From Mesorhizobium sp. 131-2-1 (GTDB lineage: Bacteria; Pseudomonadota; Alphaproteobacteria; Rhizobiales; Rhizobiaceae), in the NCBI RefSeq assembly GCF_016756535.1, contig NZ_AP023247.1, positions 3,286,501 through 3,350,500 on the forward strand: DNA of 64,000 nt. Direction: 5' to 3'. This document shows positions 21,694-29,669 of the stretch, piece after piece (the first letter of the stretch is position 1; every line of letters begins with the position of its first letter). Made by a program: the position numbers and the translations under genes. The notes under the pieces are model-generated. The model did no database searches and was not told where the DNA came from. It saw only the letters and a list, made by a program, of their open reading frames with translations.

Positions 21694-23010
21694 TCATTCC
21701 TCGATCGGCTCCGGCGGATGGGCGCCGCGGCCCTTGCCGAAGGTGTAGCCCGTTTCGACGGCCTTCTTGCCGAACTTGTCGCGTAGCGTGTCGATGGCGC
21801 CTTCGGCCAGCGCGCGCTTGCGCGACTGCACATCGACCAGATCGGGCGGATCGGCTTTTTCGTCATCGGACAGATCGCTGACGCCGATGCCGAGCAGCCG
21901 GAATTTCGTTCCGTCGGCCTCCCGGCGCAGCAGGTCGAGGCCGGTCTGGAAAATCCGGTCGGCCAGCCGGGTGGGGTCACCAAGCTGGCGGTTGCGTGTG
22001 CGGAGCTTGAAATCCTGCGTCTTCAGCTTCAGCACCACGGTGCGCCCGGCGATGCCTGATTTCTTCAGCCTCGCCGAGACCTTTTCCGACAGCGCCCGCA
22101 GCACCGGGACCAGCTCGGCTATGGCGCCGATGTCGGCGTCGAAGGTCGTCTCGGCCGACACGCTCTTGGCGTCGCCGCCGGGATCGACGCGGCGGTCGTC
22201 CTCGCCGCGCGAGAGCCGGTAGAGCCGGTCGCCCATGACACCGTAGCGGCGCATCAGCTCGGCGCGCTCCATGCGCTGCAGCTGGCCGACCGTGCGGATG
22301 CCGTCGCGCTCCAGGCTTGCCGCGAACGCCTTGCCAACGCCCCAGATCAGCGTCACCGGCTGCTCGGCCAGGAAGCCGATCGCCTCGGCCTCGCCGATCA
22401 CCGAAAAGCCACGTGGCTTGCGGAAGTCGGATGCCACCTTGGCGAGGAACTTGCAGTAGGAGAGGCCGGCCGAGACGGTGATGCCGAGCTCCTTTTCCAC
22501 CGTGAGCGAGAAGCGTGCCAGCACCAGCGCGGGGGGCATGCCGTGCAGGCGCTCGGTGCCGGCGAGGTCGAGAAAGGCCTCGTCGATGGAGAGCGGCTCG
22601 ACCAGCGGTGTCAGCGCCTGCATCAATGCGCGGACTTCTCGCCCCACCCGGACGTATTTTTCCATGTCGGGCGGGACGACCACGGCTTCCGGACAGGCTT
22701 CCAGCGCCTTGAACATCGGCATGGCCGAACGCACGCCGTGGATGCGGGCGATGTAACAGGCGGTGGAGACGACGCCGCGCCTGCCGCCGCCGACGATCAC
22801 CGGCCGGTCCTTCAGCGCCGGGTTATCGCGCTTCTCGATCGCCGCGTAGAAGGCGTCGCAGTCGATATGGGCAAGCTGCAGCCGGTAGAGCTCGGGATGG
22901 CGCACGAGCCTGGGGCTGCCGCAGCGCTCGCAGCGGCGCCCGTCGCCGCGCTGGAGGGCCAGGCAGTCACGGCAAAAACCGTGTTCGGGATTGTTGACAG
23001 GAGCCGCCAT
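21694..23010 (-). CDS. dinB: DNA polymerase IV with N-terminal zinc-binding extension
   Basis: A 438-residue Y-family polymerase for translesion synthesis. The catalytic carboxylates are in [15 protein letters not shown] and [12 protein letters not shown], followed by the helix-hairpin-helix ([23 protein letters not shown]) and little-finger domains. Before the palm is an extra segment with two CxxC pairs (FCRDC and RCERC), a likely zinc knuckle seen in rhizobial paralogues. The ATG at 23010 is preferred over 23022, because the SOS box at 23017-23031 covers the latter. No strong ribosome site is visible. Expression is expected to be LexA-controlled. Confidence 0.93.
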   Translation of the reverse strand: MAAPVNNPEHGFCRDCLALQRGDGRRCERCGSPRLVRHPELYRLQLAHIDCDAFYAAIEKRDNPALKDRPVIVGGGRRGVVSTACYIARIHGVRSAMPMFKALEACPEAVVVPPDMEKYVRVGREVRALMQALTPLVEPLSIDEAFLDLAGTERLHGMPPALVLARFSLTVEKELGITVSAGLSYCKFLAKVASDFRKPRGFSVIGEAEAIGFLAEQPVTLIWGVGKAFAASLERDGIRTVGQLQRMERAELMRRYGVMGDRLYRLSRGEDDRRVDPGGDAKSVSAETTFDADIGAIAELVPVLRALSEKVSARLKKSGIAGRTVVLKLKTQDFKLRTRNRQLGDPTRLADRIFQTGLDLLRREADGTKFRLLGIGVSDLSDDEKADPPDLVDVQSRKRALAEGAIDTLRDKFGKKAVETGYTFGKGRGAHPPEPIEE

Positions 23011-23016
23011 CGCTGC

Positions 23017-23031
23017 GAACATAAAGAGAAC
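23017..23031. promoter_or_regulatory. LexA (SOS) box upstream of dinB
   Basis: The sequence GAAC-ATAAAGA-GAAC is a perfect GAAC-N7-GAAC direct repeat (GTTC-N7-GTTC on the dinB strand), the alphaproteobacterial LexA operator. It ends 6 bases before the dinB start and lies between dinB and the divergent acetyltransferase gene, so it may influence both. Placement directly before a translesion polymerase makes a chance match unlikely. Confidence 0.85.
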
Positions 23032-23087
23032 AAATGCAATGGTACGACAGCGCAGGGCCTGCAACAAGGCTGGCCTGGGGAGAACTC

Positions 23088-23663
23088 ATGAGCACGACCA
23101 TAGCGCCGCTGGCGCCTGAGCTCTGGGCGGATTTCGAGGATCTTTTCGGCAAGCAGGGCGCCTGTTACGGCTGCTGGTGCACGCATTTCCGGCTGGCGCC
23201 CGCGGTGCGCCGGGCGAACGACAAGCAGCGCAACAAGGATCATATCCGGGCGCGCATCGAAGCCGGGCCGCCGCCCGGGCTGCTGGCCTTCGAGGATGGC
23301 AAGGCGGTCGGCTGGATGCAGATCGGACCGCGCGCCGACGTACCCGAATGGAATAACCCGGGCAGGGGATCGGCGCCGGTCGACCCGGCCGATGCCACTG
23401 ATGCCAGTGTCTGGGCGATCTCCTGCTTCTTCATCCGCGTCAAGGCGCGGGGCAGGGGCGTCTCCCATCGCCTCGTCGAGGGCGGCATCGAGTTTGCCCG
23501 GCAGAATGGAGCCAGGCTGGTCGAGGCCTGTCCGATCGACCTGTCGCGCGATTCGCGTTCGATCGGGCTGTTCGTCGGCTCATCGCGGGTCTTCGAGAGG
23601 GCCGGGTTCGAGAGGCTTGTCGAGCGCAAGCCCGGCCGGCCGCTGATGCGGCTGGTGCTTTAG
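23088..23663 (+). CDS. GNAT family N-acetyltransferase
   Basis: A 191-residue protein with acetyl-CoA motif A in FFIRVKARGRGVSHRLVEGGIEFAR (about residues 122-146). The N-terminal part has an unusual cysteine- and tryptophan-rich CYGCWCTHF at about residues 26-34, seen in a subgroup of uncharacterised GNAT proteins. The late SSRVFERAGFERL fits the end of the fold. The ATG at 23088 has GGGGAGA at good spacing. It diverges from dinB across the SOS box; the substrate is unknown. Confidence 0.88.
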   Translation: MSTTIAPLAPELWADFEDLFGKQGACYGCWCTHFRLAPAVRRANDKQRNKDHIRARIEAGPPPGLLAFEDGKAVGWMQIGPRADVPEWNNPGRGSAPVDPADATDASVWAISCFFIRVKARGRGVSHRLVEGGIEFARQNGARLVEACPIDLSRDSRSIGLFVGSSRVFERAGFERLVERKPGRPLMRLVL

Positions 23664-23757
23664 GAAGGCGACTAGCCTTTGTCTTGCGGCTGTGATGGTA
23701 TTTGCCTACCAGAAGCGCGAAGCGATTTTGTCTTCCGAGGTCAAACGGAGAATCGAC

Positions 23758-25299
23758 GTGAAGCGTGTCCTGCCCCTAGTTTTCGTTCTCGCGCTCAGCG
23801 CGCCGACCTTCGCCCAGACCGTCGACGATCAGGGCGCAAAGCAGCTTTCCCAAAACCTGTCCCGCTATGTCGGCAAGAAGGCGCTGAACACTGGCGTGCT
23901 CAAGGTTTCCGTCGAAGGCGACGCCTACCGGATCGCGATTGATTTCAAGGCGCTGGTCGAAGCCCTGCCGGACCAGAAGCTGCTGAAGTTCGATGTCGCC
24001 CCCTACGCCCTGAAGGTGAAGCCGCGCAGCGACGGATCCTGGGACGTCTCGATGGATTTCTCGCAGAGCGCATCCTTCGAGTTCAACGGGCCGGAGGGTC
24101 TGCAAAGCAGCCAGTTCACGATCAAGGATGGCAAGGGCAGCGGCGTCTACGATCCGGCTCTGGCGAGCTTCACCAGCGCCGTCAGCACGATGGCCGGCAT
24201 GACGATGACGTCCAAGGACGCCAAGCAGCATGTGGAGGCCACCATCGGCGCCAGCACGGCGAACCTTGCCGCGACCAAGGCCGCGAATGGCGGCGTCGAC
24301 GTGACGATGTCGCAGAAGATGTCGAGCTTCGCCGAGGCGGTCAATTTCGACGATCCCGAGAGCGGGATGAAATTTCCGGTCACGATAAAGTCGCCGGAGC
24401 TGTCGGTCGATGCGAATGGCAAGGGCGTGCGGACCAAGCCGCTGCTCGACCTGCTTGCCTTTGCCGTGGCCAATGAGGACGAGGCGACGCTGAAGGCGAA
24501 CCAGGCGCAGTTCAAATCGCTTCTGCTGGCCGCGCTTCCGCTGTGGGAAAGGCTCGACGGAGCTTACGGGTTCAAGGATTTCGCGGTCGAGAGCCCGATC
24601 GGCACTTTCGGCGCCACGCAGCTCAGCACGACGTTCGGAATGGACGGCATCTCTCAGAGCGGCAAGATCAACTACGCGATCAAGGCCTCGGGCCTGACGA
24701 TCCCGCAGCAGATCCTGCCGAGCTGGAGCGTGGCGTTGCTGCCCACCGACATCGACTTCAACTTCGGCGGCGCCAACATCGACCTCGACAGCATGGCGAA
24801 GAAGGCGATCGAAACCTTTGATCTCAATAAGAATCCGCCGCTGCCGGAAGATTTCGGCGACCAGATCTCCGCCGATTTCCTGGCCAAGACGCCCAAGGCC
24901 GTCATCGGCCACAGCACGCTGAAGAACAAGGACATCGAGATCGCGCTGGAAGGCGAGATGACCTTTCCCGGCGAGAAGCCGGATGCGAGCATGACCATCG
25001 ATATCGCCGGTTACGACAAGATCGTGGAAGCCTTGCAGACCGCGGCCAAGACCGACCCGGAAGCCGCGCAGTATTTCCCGATGGTGCTTGCGGTGAAGGG
25101 TTTCGGCAAGACGCTGCCGGACGGCCGGGTCGAATGGGTGATCAATGCCAAGCCCGATGGTTCGGTCGCGGTCAACGGCGCCATGCTGAAGCCGGCGGAC
25201 CCGGTTCAGGACGACAGCGCCGACCAGGATGACAGCGCCGACCAGGATGTCAGCCCCGGCGAGGGCAACAGCGGTGCAGGGGCGAAGCTGCAGCCCTAA
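23758..25299 (+). CDS. Periplasmic protein of unknown function, possibly DUF2125-like
   Basis: A 513-residue exported protein starting at GTG with GGAG 9 bases upstream. The signal peptide VKRVLPLVFVLALSAPTFAQ has an AxA-type cleavage region (TFAQ). The body alternates strands and loops (ALKVKPRSDGSWDVSMDFS, IKDGKGSGVYDP, DIDFNFGGANIDLDS, IALEGEMTFPGEKPDASMTIDIAGYD), like the large lipid-binding or AsmA/YdgA-type periplasmic proteins. I assign DUF2125 only tentatively. The C-terminus is acidic and carries a duplicated DSADQD unit. A strong terminator follows. Confidence 0.7.
   Translation: MKRVLPLVFVLALSAPTFAQTVDDQGAKQLSQNLSRYVGKKALNTGVLKVSVEGDAYRIAIDFKALVEALPDQKLLKFDVAPYALKVKPRSDGSWDVSMDFSQSASFEFNGPEGLQSSQFTIKDGKGSGVYDPALASFTSAVSTMAGMTMTSKDAKQHVEATIGASTANLAATKAANGGVDVTMSQKMSSFAEAVNFDDPESGMKFPVTIKSPELSVDANGKGVRTKPLLDLLAFAVANEDEATLKANQAQFKSLLLAALPLWERLDGAYGFKDFAVESPIGTFGATQLSTTFGMDGISQSGKINYAIKASGLTIPQQILPSWSVALLPTDIDFNFGGANIDLDSMAKKAIETFDLNKNPPLPEDFGDQISADFLAKTPKAVIGHSTLKNKDIEIALEGEMTFPGEKPDASMTIDIAGYDKIVEALQTAAKTDPEAAQYFPMVLAVKGFGKTLPDGRVEWVINAKPDGSVAVNGAMLKPADPVQDDSADQDDSADQDVSPGEGNSGAGAKLQP
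25213..25248 (+). repeat. Perfect 18-bp tandem duplication inside the exported protein gene
   Basis: The unit GACAGCGCCGACCAGGAT occurs twice head to tail and encodes DSADQD twice near the acidic C-terminus. It is in frame, so copy number could change without breaking the gene. Confidence 0.9.
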
Positions 25300-25325
25300 A
25301 TCCGGAAGTCTTCCATCTGGAATTG

Positions 25326-25365
25326 ATAGAGTGGTTCCCGGTGAACCACTCTATGTCTTTGTTTT
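25326..25365 (+). terminator. Strong intrinsic terminator after the exported protein gene
   Basis: ATAGAGTGGTTC and GAACCACTCTAT form a perfect 12-bp stem (326-337 with 343-354 of this kilobase) around a 5-base loop, followed by GTCTTTGTTTT. This is a classical rho-independent terminator for the plus-strand gene. Confidence 0.88.
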
Positions 25366-25367
25366 CA

Positions 25368-25417
25368 CGCAATGCCGGAGGGAAAACCGTCTCATGGTTT
25401 CCCGGAATTTTCTCTAA
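25368..25417. repeat. Palindromic intergenic element, copy 1
   Basis: Directly after the terminator lies a second fold: GCAATGCCGGAGGG, AAAACC, GTCTCAT, GGTTTCCC, GGAATTTTCTC. The arms pair as GGGAAAACC with GGTTTCCC (one bulged A), extended by CCGGA-like and AATT flanks. The layout and outer words (GCAAT...CC and GGAATT...CTC) resemble the element at 51961-51998. It lies between convergent genes and slightly overlaps the end of the HAD gene. Confidence 0.55.
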
Positions 25418-26067
25418 AGCCCGAGCGTGGTGACGATTTTCGGCGCGGCGTCGTGCCAGTTCTCGACGGTGACGATGCCGTCCGGCACCGGTGGCAGGAA
25501 GGCGCGCAGCGAATTGTCGGCCATCAGGTGGAAGAGATGCGCGTCGGCGACCGAGCTCCGCACCGACACAAGGTTGTGCGGCTGGTCGTCGACGAACGCC
25601 ACCGGCCGCCCTTTGTTGCCGCGCAATTTGGCGACGGCCGGTCCTTTCGCCATCTCCGTCGTCAGAAGCGGGTAGGTCAGCCCGAGTGCGTCGAGATGGG
25701 CGCGGCGCACCGCGCGGTGCTTGTGCGGCATGGCCGTCAAGAGCACGATCTCGGCGCGGCCGCCAAATGTTGACAGCGCTTGCGCCGCGCCGTCGGTGAC
25801 GCTTTGCCATTCAGCCTGGGCGTCGAAGAACTCACCGAGCAGAGCTGTCACCTCCGCCTGCTCGATCAGCCGACCGCTCGCCGTCTCGGCGATGTTGCCG
25901 GTGAGGCGGAACGAGGCGAGCGTCAGGCCGAACCCGCGCGATTTCAGGAAATGCGGGAACGGCCGGATGAATTCCAGCACGACGTCATCGACGTCGAGCA
26001 CCAAGAGCGGCCGGTTGTCCGCGGCAAGCTCCTCGATCTGCCGCGCTGTCTCGGGATCGTCGCTCAT
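25414..26067 (-). CDS. HAD-superfamily hydrolase-like protein
   Basis: A 217-residue protein with HAD motifs: motif I as LVLDVDDVVLEF near residues 22-33 (the DxD pair), motif II in VLLTAMPHKHR, and motif IV-like acidic FVDDQPHNL near residue 157. Phosphatase activity on an unknown substrate is likely. The start overlaps the upstream DUF3572 stop by 4 bases (ATGA), so the two are translated together. Confidence 0.82.
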   Translation of the reverse strand: MSDDPETARQIEELAADNRPLLVLDVDDVVLEFIRPFPHFLKSRGFGLTLASFRLTGNIAETASGRLIEQAEVTALLGEFFDAQAEWQSVTDGAAQALSTFGGRAEIVLLTAMPHKHRAVRRAHLDALGLTYPLLTTEMAKGPAVAKLRGNKGRPVAFVDDQPHNLVSVRSSVADAHLFHLMADNSLRAFLPPVPDGIVTVENWHDAAPKIVTTLGL

Positions 26068-26363
26068 ATCGAGCGCTCATGGTCGTCACTACCGAGCGGC
26101 AGCGCCCGCAAGGCCTTGCCGACGGCGGCAGGCGGCGTGCCTGTCTCCTCTGCAAAGCGCAGCAACGTCGGCTCATGGGCAAGGATGAACTGCAGGACCC
26201 CGGCGAGGAACCCCGGCTCGCTCGCCGCCCGCCTGATCGATTGCGCCTCGATGCCGGTGATCGCCAGGAAGCGCGGCAGGAGCTCCGGATCGGCGGCAAC
26301 GAAGCCGAGTGCCCTGATGGCAAGAGCTTCCGCTTCCTCGCGCATTGACGCTGCGTTTGCCAT
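26064..26363 (-). CDS. DUF3572 family protein
   Basis: A 99-residue, mostly helical protein: EEAEALAIRALGFVAADPELLPRFLAITG, then IRRAASEPGFLAGVLQFILAHEPTLLRFAEE. This matches the small rhizobial DUF3572 family often found beside divK. Function is unknown. The ATG at 26363 is chosen for the AAGGT-like site before it and family length; the frame is open 21 codons further up. It diverges from divK and overlaps the HAD gene by 4 bases. Confidence 0.75.
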   Translation of the reverse strand: MANAASMREEAEALAIRALGFVAADPELLPRFLAITGIEAQSIRRAASEPGFLAGVLQFILAHEPTLLRFAEETGTPPAAVGKALRALPLGSDDHERSI

Positions 26364-26587
26364 GACTACCTTTTGTGCGTGGAGTTTGAGTCTCTCCGCA
26401 GTAACGGCAAGCGTCGCTTGCGGCAAGCCATCACCCTGCGCGGGCCGGAATCCGGACAGTTTTTGGAACGGCCGGTTTCCGTTTCGTCAATCATATTGGC
26501 GTAGAGTGGATATGGGTTGGGTGCGATCCGGCAAGGACGCGCATGACGATGGTCTTCGGCGACGAGGACCGTCGGGATGGGAAATCT

Positions 26588-26959
26588 ATGCCTAAGAAGG
26601 TCATGATCGTCGAGGACAATGAGCTTAACATGAAGCTCTTTCGCGACCTCATCGAGGCCAGCGGTTACGAAACTGTTCGCACGCGCAATGGCCTGGAGGC
26701 GCTTGATCTGGCGCGCCAGCACCGGCCCGACCTGATCCTGATGGACATCCAGTTGCCCGAAGTGTCGGGGCTGGAGGTGACCAAATGGCTCAAGGAGGAT
26801 GACGACCTCCATTCGATCCCGGTCATCGCGGTGACCGCATTCGCCATGAAGGGCGACGAGGAGCGCATCCGCCAGGGGGGCTGCGAGGCCTATATCTCGA
26901 AGCCGATCTCGGTGCCGCGCTTTATCGAGACCATCAAATCCTACCTGGGCGACGCCTGA
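26588..26959 (+). CDS. divK: Single-domain response regulator DivK
   Basis: A 123-residue receiver with no output domain. It begins [18 protein letters not shown]; the phospho-acceptor is Asp53 (LILMDIQLP), with the acidic pair Glu9-Asp10, Thr in [13 protein letters not shown] and Lys in YISKPISV. In Caulobacter, DivK is phosphorylated by DivJ and dephosphorylated by PleC and controls the CckA-CtrA pathway. Its position just before pleD is the conserved arrangement. The longer open frame upstream includes 15 unlikely residues. Confidence 0.96.
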   Translation: MPKKVMIVEDNELNMKLFRDLIEASGYETVRTRNGLEALDLARQHRPDLILMDIQLPEVSGLEVTKWLKEDDDLHSIPVIAVTAFAMKGDEERIRQGGCEAYISKPISVPRFIETIKSYLGDA

Positions 26960-26986
26960 TGTGCAGCCAAGCCGGAGCCTTGTGAA

Positions 26987-28360
26987 ATGACCGCGCGGAT
27001 CCTCGTCGTTGACGATATCCCTGCCAATGTCAGGCTGCTCGAGGTAAGGCTACTGGCCGAGTATTTCGAGGTGCTGACCGCTTCCAACGGGCCGGACGCC
27101 ATCGAGACCTGCGAGAACGGCAAGGTCGACGTCGTGCTGCTCGACGTGATGATGCCCGACATGGACGGCTTCGAAGTCTGCCGTCGGCTGAAGAGCGACC
27201 CGGCGACCTCGCACATTCCGGTCGTCATGATCACCGCGCTCGACCAGGTCTCCGATCGGGTGCGCGGCCTCGAAGCCGGCGCCGACGATTTCCTGACCAA
27301 GCCGGTCAACGACCTGCAACTGATGACGCGCGTCAAGAGCCTGGTCCGGCTGAAGTCGCTGACCGACGAACTGCGCCTGCGCGCCTCGACCACACGCAAC
27401 ATCGGCATCGAGGAACTGTTGAGCCGCAACTTCGCCGCCGAGGATGTGAAGCCGAAGGTGCTCCTGATCGACGAGCGCAAATCCTCCTTCGAGCGCATCC
27501 AGAAGATGCTGCGCAGCAGCGCCGAGGTCGACGTCGCTACCGATCCCAATGCCGGTTTCTTCCAGGCCGCTGAAACGCCCTACGAATGCGTGCTGATCTC
27601 GACGGCCTTCGCCGATTTCGATCCGCTGAGATTGTGCTCGCAACTGCGCTCGCTCGACCGCACCCGCTTCCTGCCGATCATCCTGCTTGCCGACGTAGGC
27701 GAAGAGGGGCGCATCATCCGCGGCCTCGAACTCGGCATCAACGACTATCTGACGCGGCCGGTGGACCAGCAGGAGCTGACGGCAAGGCTGCGCACCCAGG
27801 TGCGCCGCAAGCGCTACAACGACCAGCTCCGCGCCAGCGTCACCCAGACCATCGAGATGGCGGTGACGGACGGGCTGACCGGCCTGCACAACCGCCGCTA
27901 CCTCGACAGCCACCTGCAGACGCTGTTCGACCGCGCGGTGGCGCGGCGGCGGCCGCTTTCGGTGATGATCACCGACCTCGACCGCTTCAAATCGATCAAC
28001 GATGCGCATGGCCATGACGGAGGCGACGACGTGCTGCGCGAGTTCGCCCGGCGGTTGCGCAAGAACGTGCGCGGCATCGATCTCGCCTGCCGTTTCGGCG
28101 GCGAGGAGTTCGTGGTGGTCATGCCCGACACGGAGGGCGCGGTGGCGGAGAAGGTCGCCGAACGGATCCGCGCCGAGATTGCCCAACTGCCGTTCGTGAT
28201 CGGCGATGAGGGCAAGGCCATCGAGGTCACCGTCAGCGTCGGCGTGTCGTCTCTGCTGAAGGGCGCCGACACGGTCGCGGCCCTGATGAAGCGGGCCGAT
28301 CTCGCCCTCTATGAGGCCAAAAGCGGCGGGCGAAACCGCGTCGTCGCCAAGGCGGCGTAA
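26987..28360 (+). CDS. pleD: Response regulator and diguanylate cyclase PleD
   Basis: A 457-residue protein with two receiver domains and a GGDEF domain. The first receiver has Asp53 (VVLLDVMMPDMDG); the second (from about residue 155, KVLLIDERKSSFERI) has diverged and acts as an adaptor in the family. The cyclase signature is GGEEF at about residues 371-375, and the inhibitory RxxD is present as RGID five residues earlier, so product feedback is expected. PleD makes cyclic di-GMP at one pole during the cell cycle. It follows divK by 27 bases in the same operon. Confidence 0.97.
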   Translation: MTARILVVDDIPANVRLLEVRLLAEYFEVLTASNGPDAIETCENGKVDVVLLDVMMPDMDGFEVCRRLKSDPATSHIPVVMITALDQVSDRVRGLEAGADDFLTKPVNDLQLMTRVKSLVRLKSLTDELRLRASTTRNIGIEELLSRNFAAEDVKPKVLLIDERKSSFERIQKMLRSSAEVDVATDPNAGFFQAAETPYECVLISTAFADFDPLRLCSQLRSLDRTRFLPIILLADVGEEGRIIRGLELGINDYLTRPVDQQELTARLRTQVRRKRYNDQLRASVTQTIEMAVTDGLTGLHNRRYLDSHLQTLFDRAVARRRPLSVMITDLDRFKSINDAHGHDGGDDVLREFARRLRKNVRGIDLACRFGGEEFVVVMPDTEGAVAEKVAERIRAEIAQLPFVIGDEGKAIEVTVSVGVSSLLKGADTVAALMKRADLALYEAKSGGRNRVVAKAA

Positions 28361-28408
28361 GGCCCGGGCGCCAATTATCCGGTCAATCCGACACGGTTAG
28401 CAATTTAC

Positions 28409-28441
28409 CTTAATCCAAGCGATTCGCGAGGCTTGGTTAAG
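28409..28441 (+). terminator. Hairpin 50 bases after pleD
   Basis: CTTAATCCAAGC pairs with GCTTGGTTAAG (11 pairs, one bulged T) around a 10-base loop, followed by AAACTGTTGATTTT. A plausible terminator for divK-pleD, though the U-tract is interrupted. Confidence 0.5.
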
Positions 28442-28728
28442 AAACTGTTGATTTTCATAAGGTCTTGCGCAAATGTACAGCATAGACAAAACGAGGCCGG
28501 CACGAGGGTAGACCGCCGGATCGTTCCGACAAATACCCCATGATGCTCAGGTCCGCCGCATCTCCTGGGTCCGTGGGGTCGGCCGGCCGGCGCTGGCACA
28601 TAGTGGCCTCCTCGTACCGCTGCCAAACGCCGACCGGCCCCCTTTTTCAAGAAGCCGACGTCAGGACCTTTCGCCACAACGGCGGAGGTCCTGTTTTCTA
28701 TGGGGCAGGCGATTCGCTGGCCTAAACA

Positions 28729-28755
28729 AAAACGCCGCCCATGGGGCGGCGTTTT
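28729..28755 (-). terminator. Intrinsic terminator of rpmG
   Basis: AAAACGCCGCCC and GGGCGGCGTTTT form a perfect 12-bp stem around three bases, with U-runs at both ends. It lies 22 bases after the rpmG stop and can work in both directions, so it also guards against read-through from pleD. Confidence 0.9.
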
Positions 28756-28777
28756 GGCATTCTCGGAGGAAACCGGA

Positions 28778-28945
28778 TTACTTGATCTTGGTTTCCTTGA
28801 ATTCGACGTGCTTCTTGGCGACCGGATCGTACTTGCGGAACGACAGCTTGTCCGTCTTGGTGCGGCTGTTCTTGCTGGTCACGTAGAAGAAACCGGTGTC
28901 GGCGGTCGACAGAAGCTTGATCTTGATGTTTGCGGCTTTGGCCAT
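28778..28945 (-). CDS. rpmG: 50S ribosomal protein L33
   Basis: A 55-residue basic protein reading [19 protein letters not shown] at the start and [17 protein letters not shown] at the end, which is the alphaproteobacterial form of L33. It lacks the zinc-binding cysteines of the other L33 type. The gene is read from ATG at 28945 to TAA at 28778-28780 and is followed by a strong terminator. It commonly lies downstream of pleD in rhizobia, in opposite orientation as here. Confidence 0.97.
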   Translation of the reverse strand: MAKAANIKIKLLSTADTGFFYVTSKNSRTKTDKLSFRKYDPVAKKHVEFKETKIK

Positions 28946-29131
28946 GATGTTCGTCCGTTAATGTTCGTGGAGTTTTGGCCGCTAGAGCACGGGGAAAACA
29001 CCCGGACGCGGGAAACTTGGCGCGACACATAAAGAACGCGCCCGGAAAGTCAAGCCCGGGCGGGCGTCGGCGGCATCAGATGCGCCGACCGCCGGCAACG
29101 TTGGGCCGGCAGCCGGCGGTGGAAACATGGC

Positions 29132-29590
29132 TCAAGCGTCTTCCCTGACCGGCGAGGCGGCCTTCTTCCAATCGCCCGCCGTGTTCCACCAGCGGTTGGG
29201 ATTGGCGCGGTCGTCAAGGCCTTTCGAACGGCTGGCAAGCAGCGGCTGGATGCGGATCACCGGCTCCTCGTAGCTGTGCGCCTGGTAGATCGCCTCGACG
29301 ACCTGCGCGGCCAGGACCTGGTCGTCCGGCAATTCGAACGACACCTCGACGGTGCCGGGCCGCTGCCGCAACACCGTCTCGGCGCCGGCCGCCGCACCGT
29401 CGAGCGGCCGGTAGCGCTCGACGCCGTCGGCCGACTGGAAGGCGTTGCTGTCGTAGTTGCCCATGCCGAGCGGCGTGATGGCGATTACGGCGTCCATGAT
29501 GCGGTCGACATCGGCGGCCGGCGCCTGGAAGCTGACAAGCAGCAGCAACTGCATCCGCACGGATTTGGTTTCGAAGCCACTGTCGATCAT
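29132..29590 (-). CDS. Small protein with a YqfO/NIF3-type domain
   Basis: A 152-residue protein. Its core (MQLLLLVSFQAPAADVDRIMDAV, GMGNYDSNAFQS, ERYRPLDGA, VEVSFELPDDQVLAAQVVEAIYQAHSYEEPVIRI) follows the pattern of the CutA/PII-like insert domain of NIF3 (YqfO) proteins, which also occurs alone. Function of the free domain is unknown; metal or ligand binding has been suggested for relatives. The ATG at 29590 has GGGAG at good spacing; an internal ATG 12 codons on matches the family start and is the alternative. Confidence 0.65.
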   Translation of the reverse strand: MIDSGFETKSVRMQLLLLVSFQAPAADVDRIMDAVIAITPLGMGNYDSNAFQSADGVERYRPLDGAAAGAETVLRQRPGTVEVSFELPDDQVLAAQVVEAIYQAHSYEEPVIRIQPLLASRSKGLDDRANPNRWWNTAGDWKKAASPVREDA

Positions 29591-29669
29591 ATGATATCTC
29601 CCTGCTTGTAGAGCGTTGGGTATAGCAGGGGTGCTCCTGACACGGTGATGTCAGCAGCGTGGCCTGATT

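Larger units (their letters stand above)
28361..28777. other. Intergenic region between convergent pleD and rpmG
   Basis: No convincing gene. It contains a pleD-side hairpin (28409-28441) and the rpmG terminator (28729-28755). Frames at 28540-28725 (plus) and 28405-28677 (minus) have no ribosome site and look random. The part from about 28445 to 28500 is more AT-rich than its surroundings. Confidence 0.5.
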
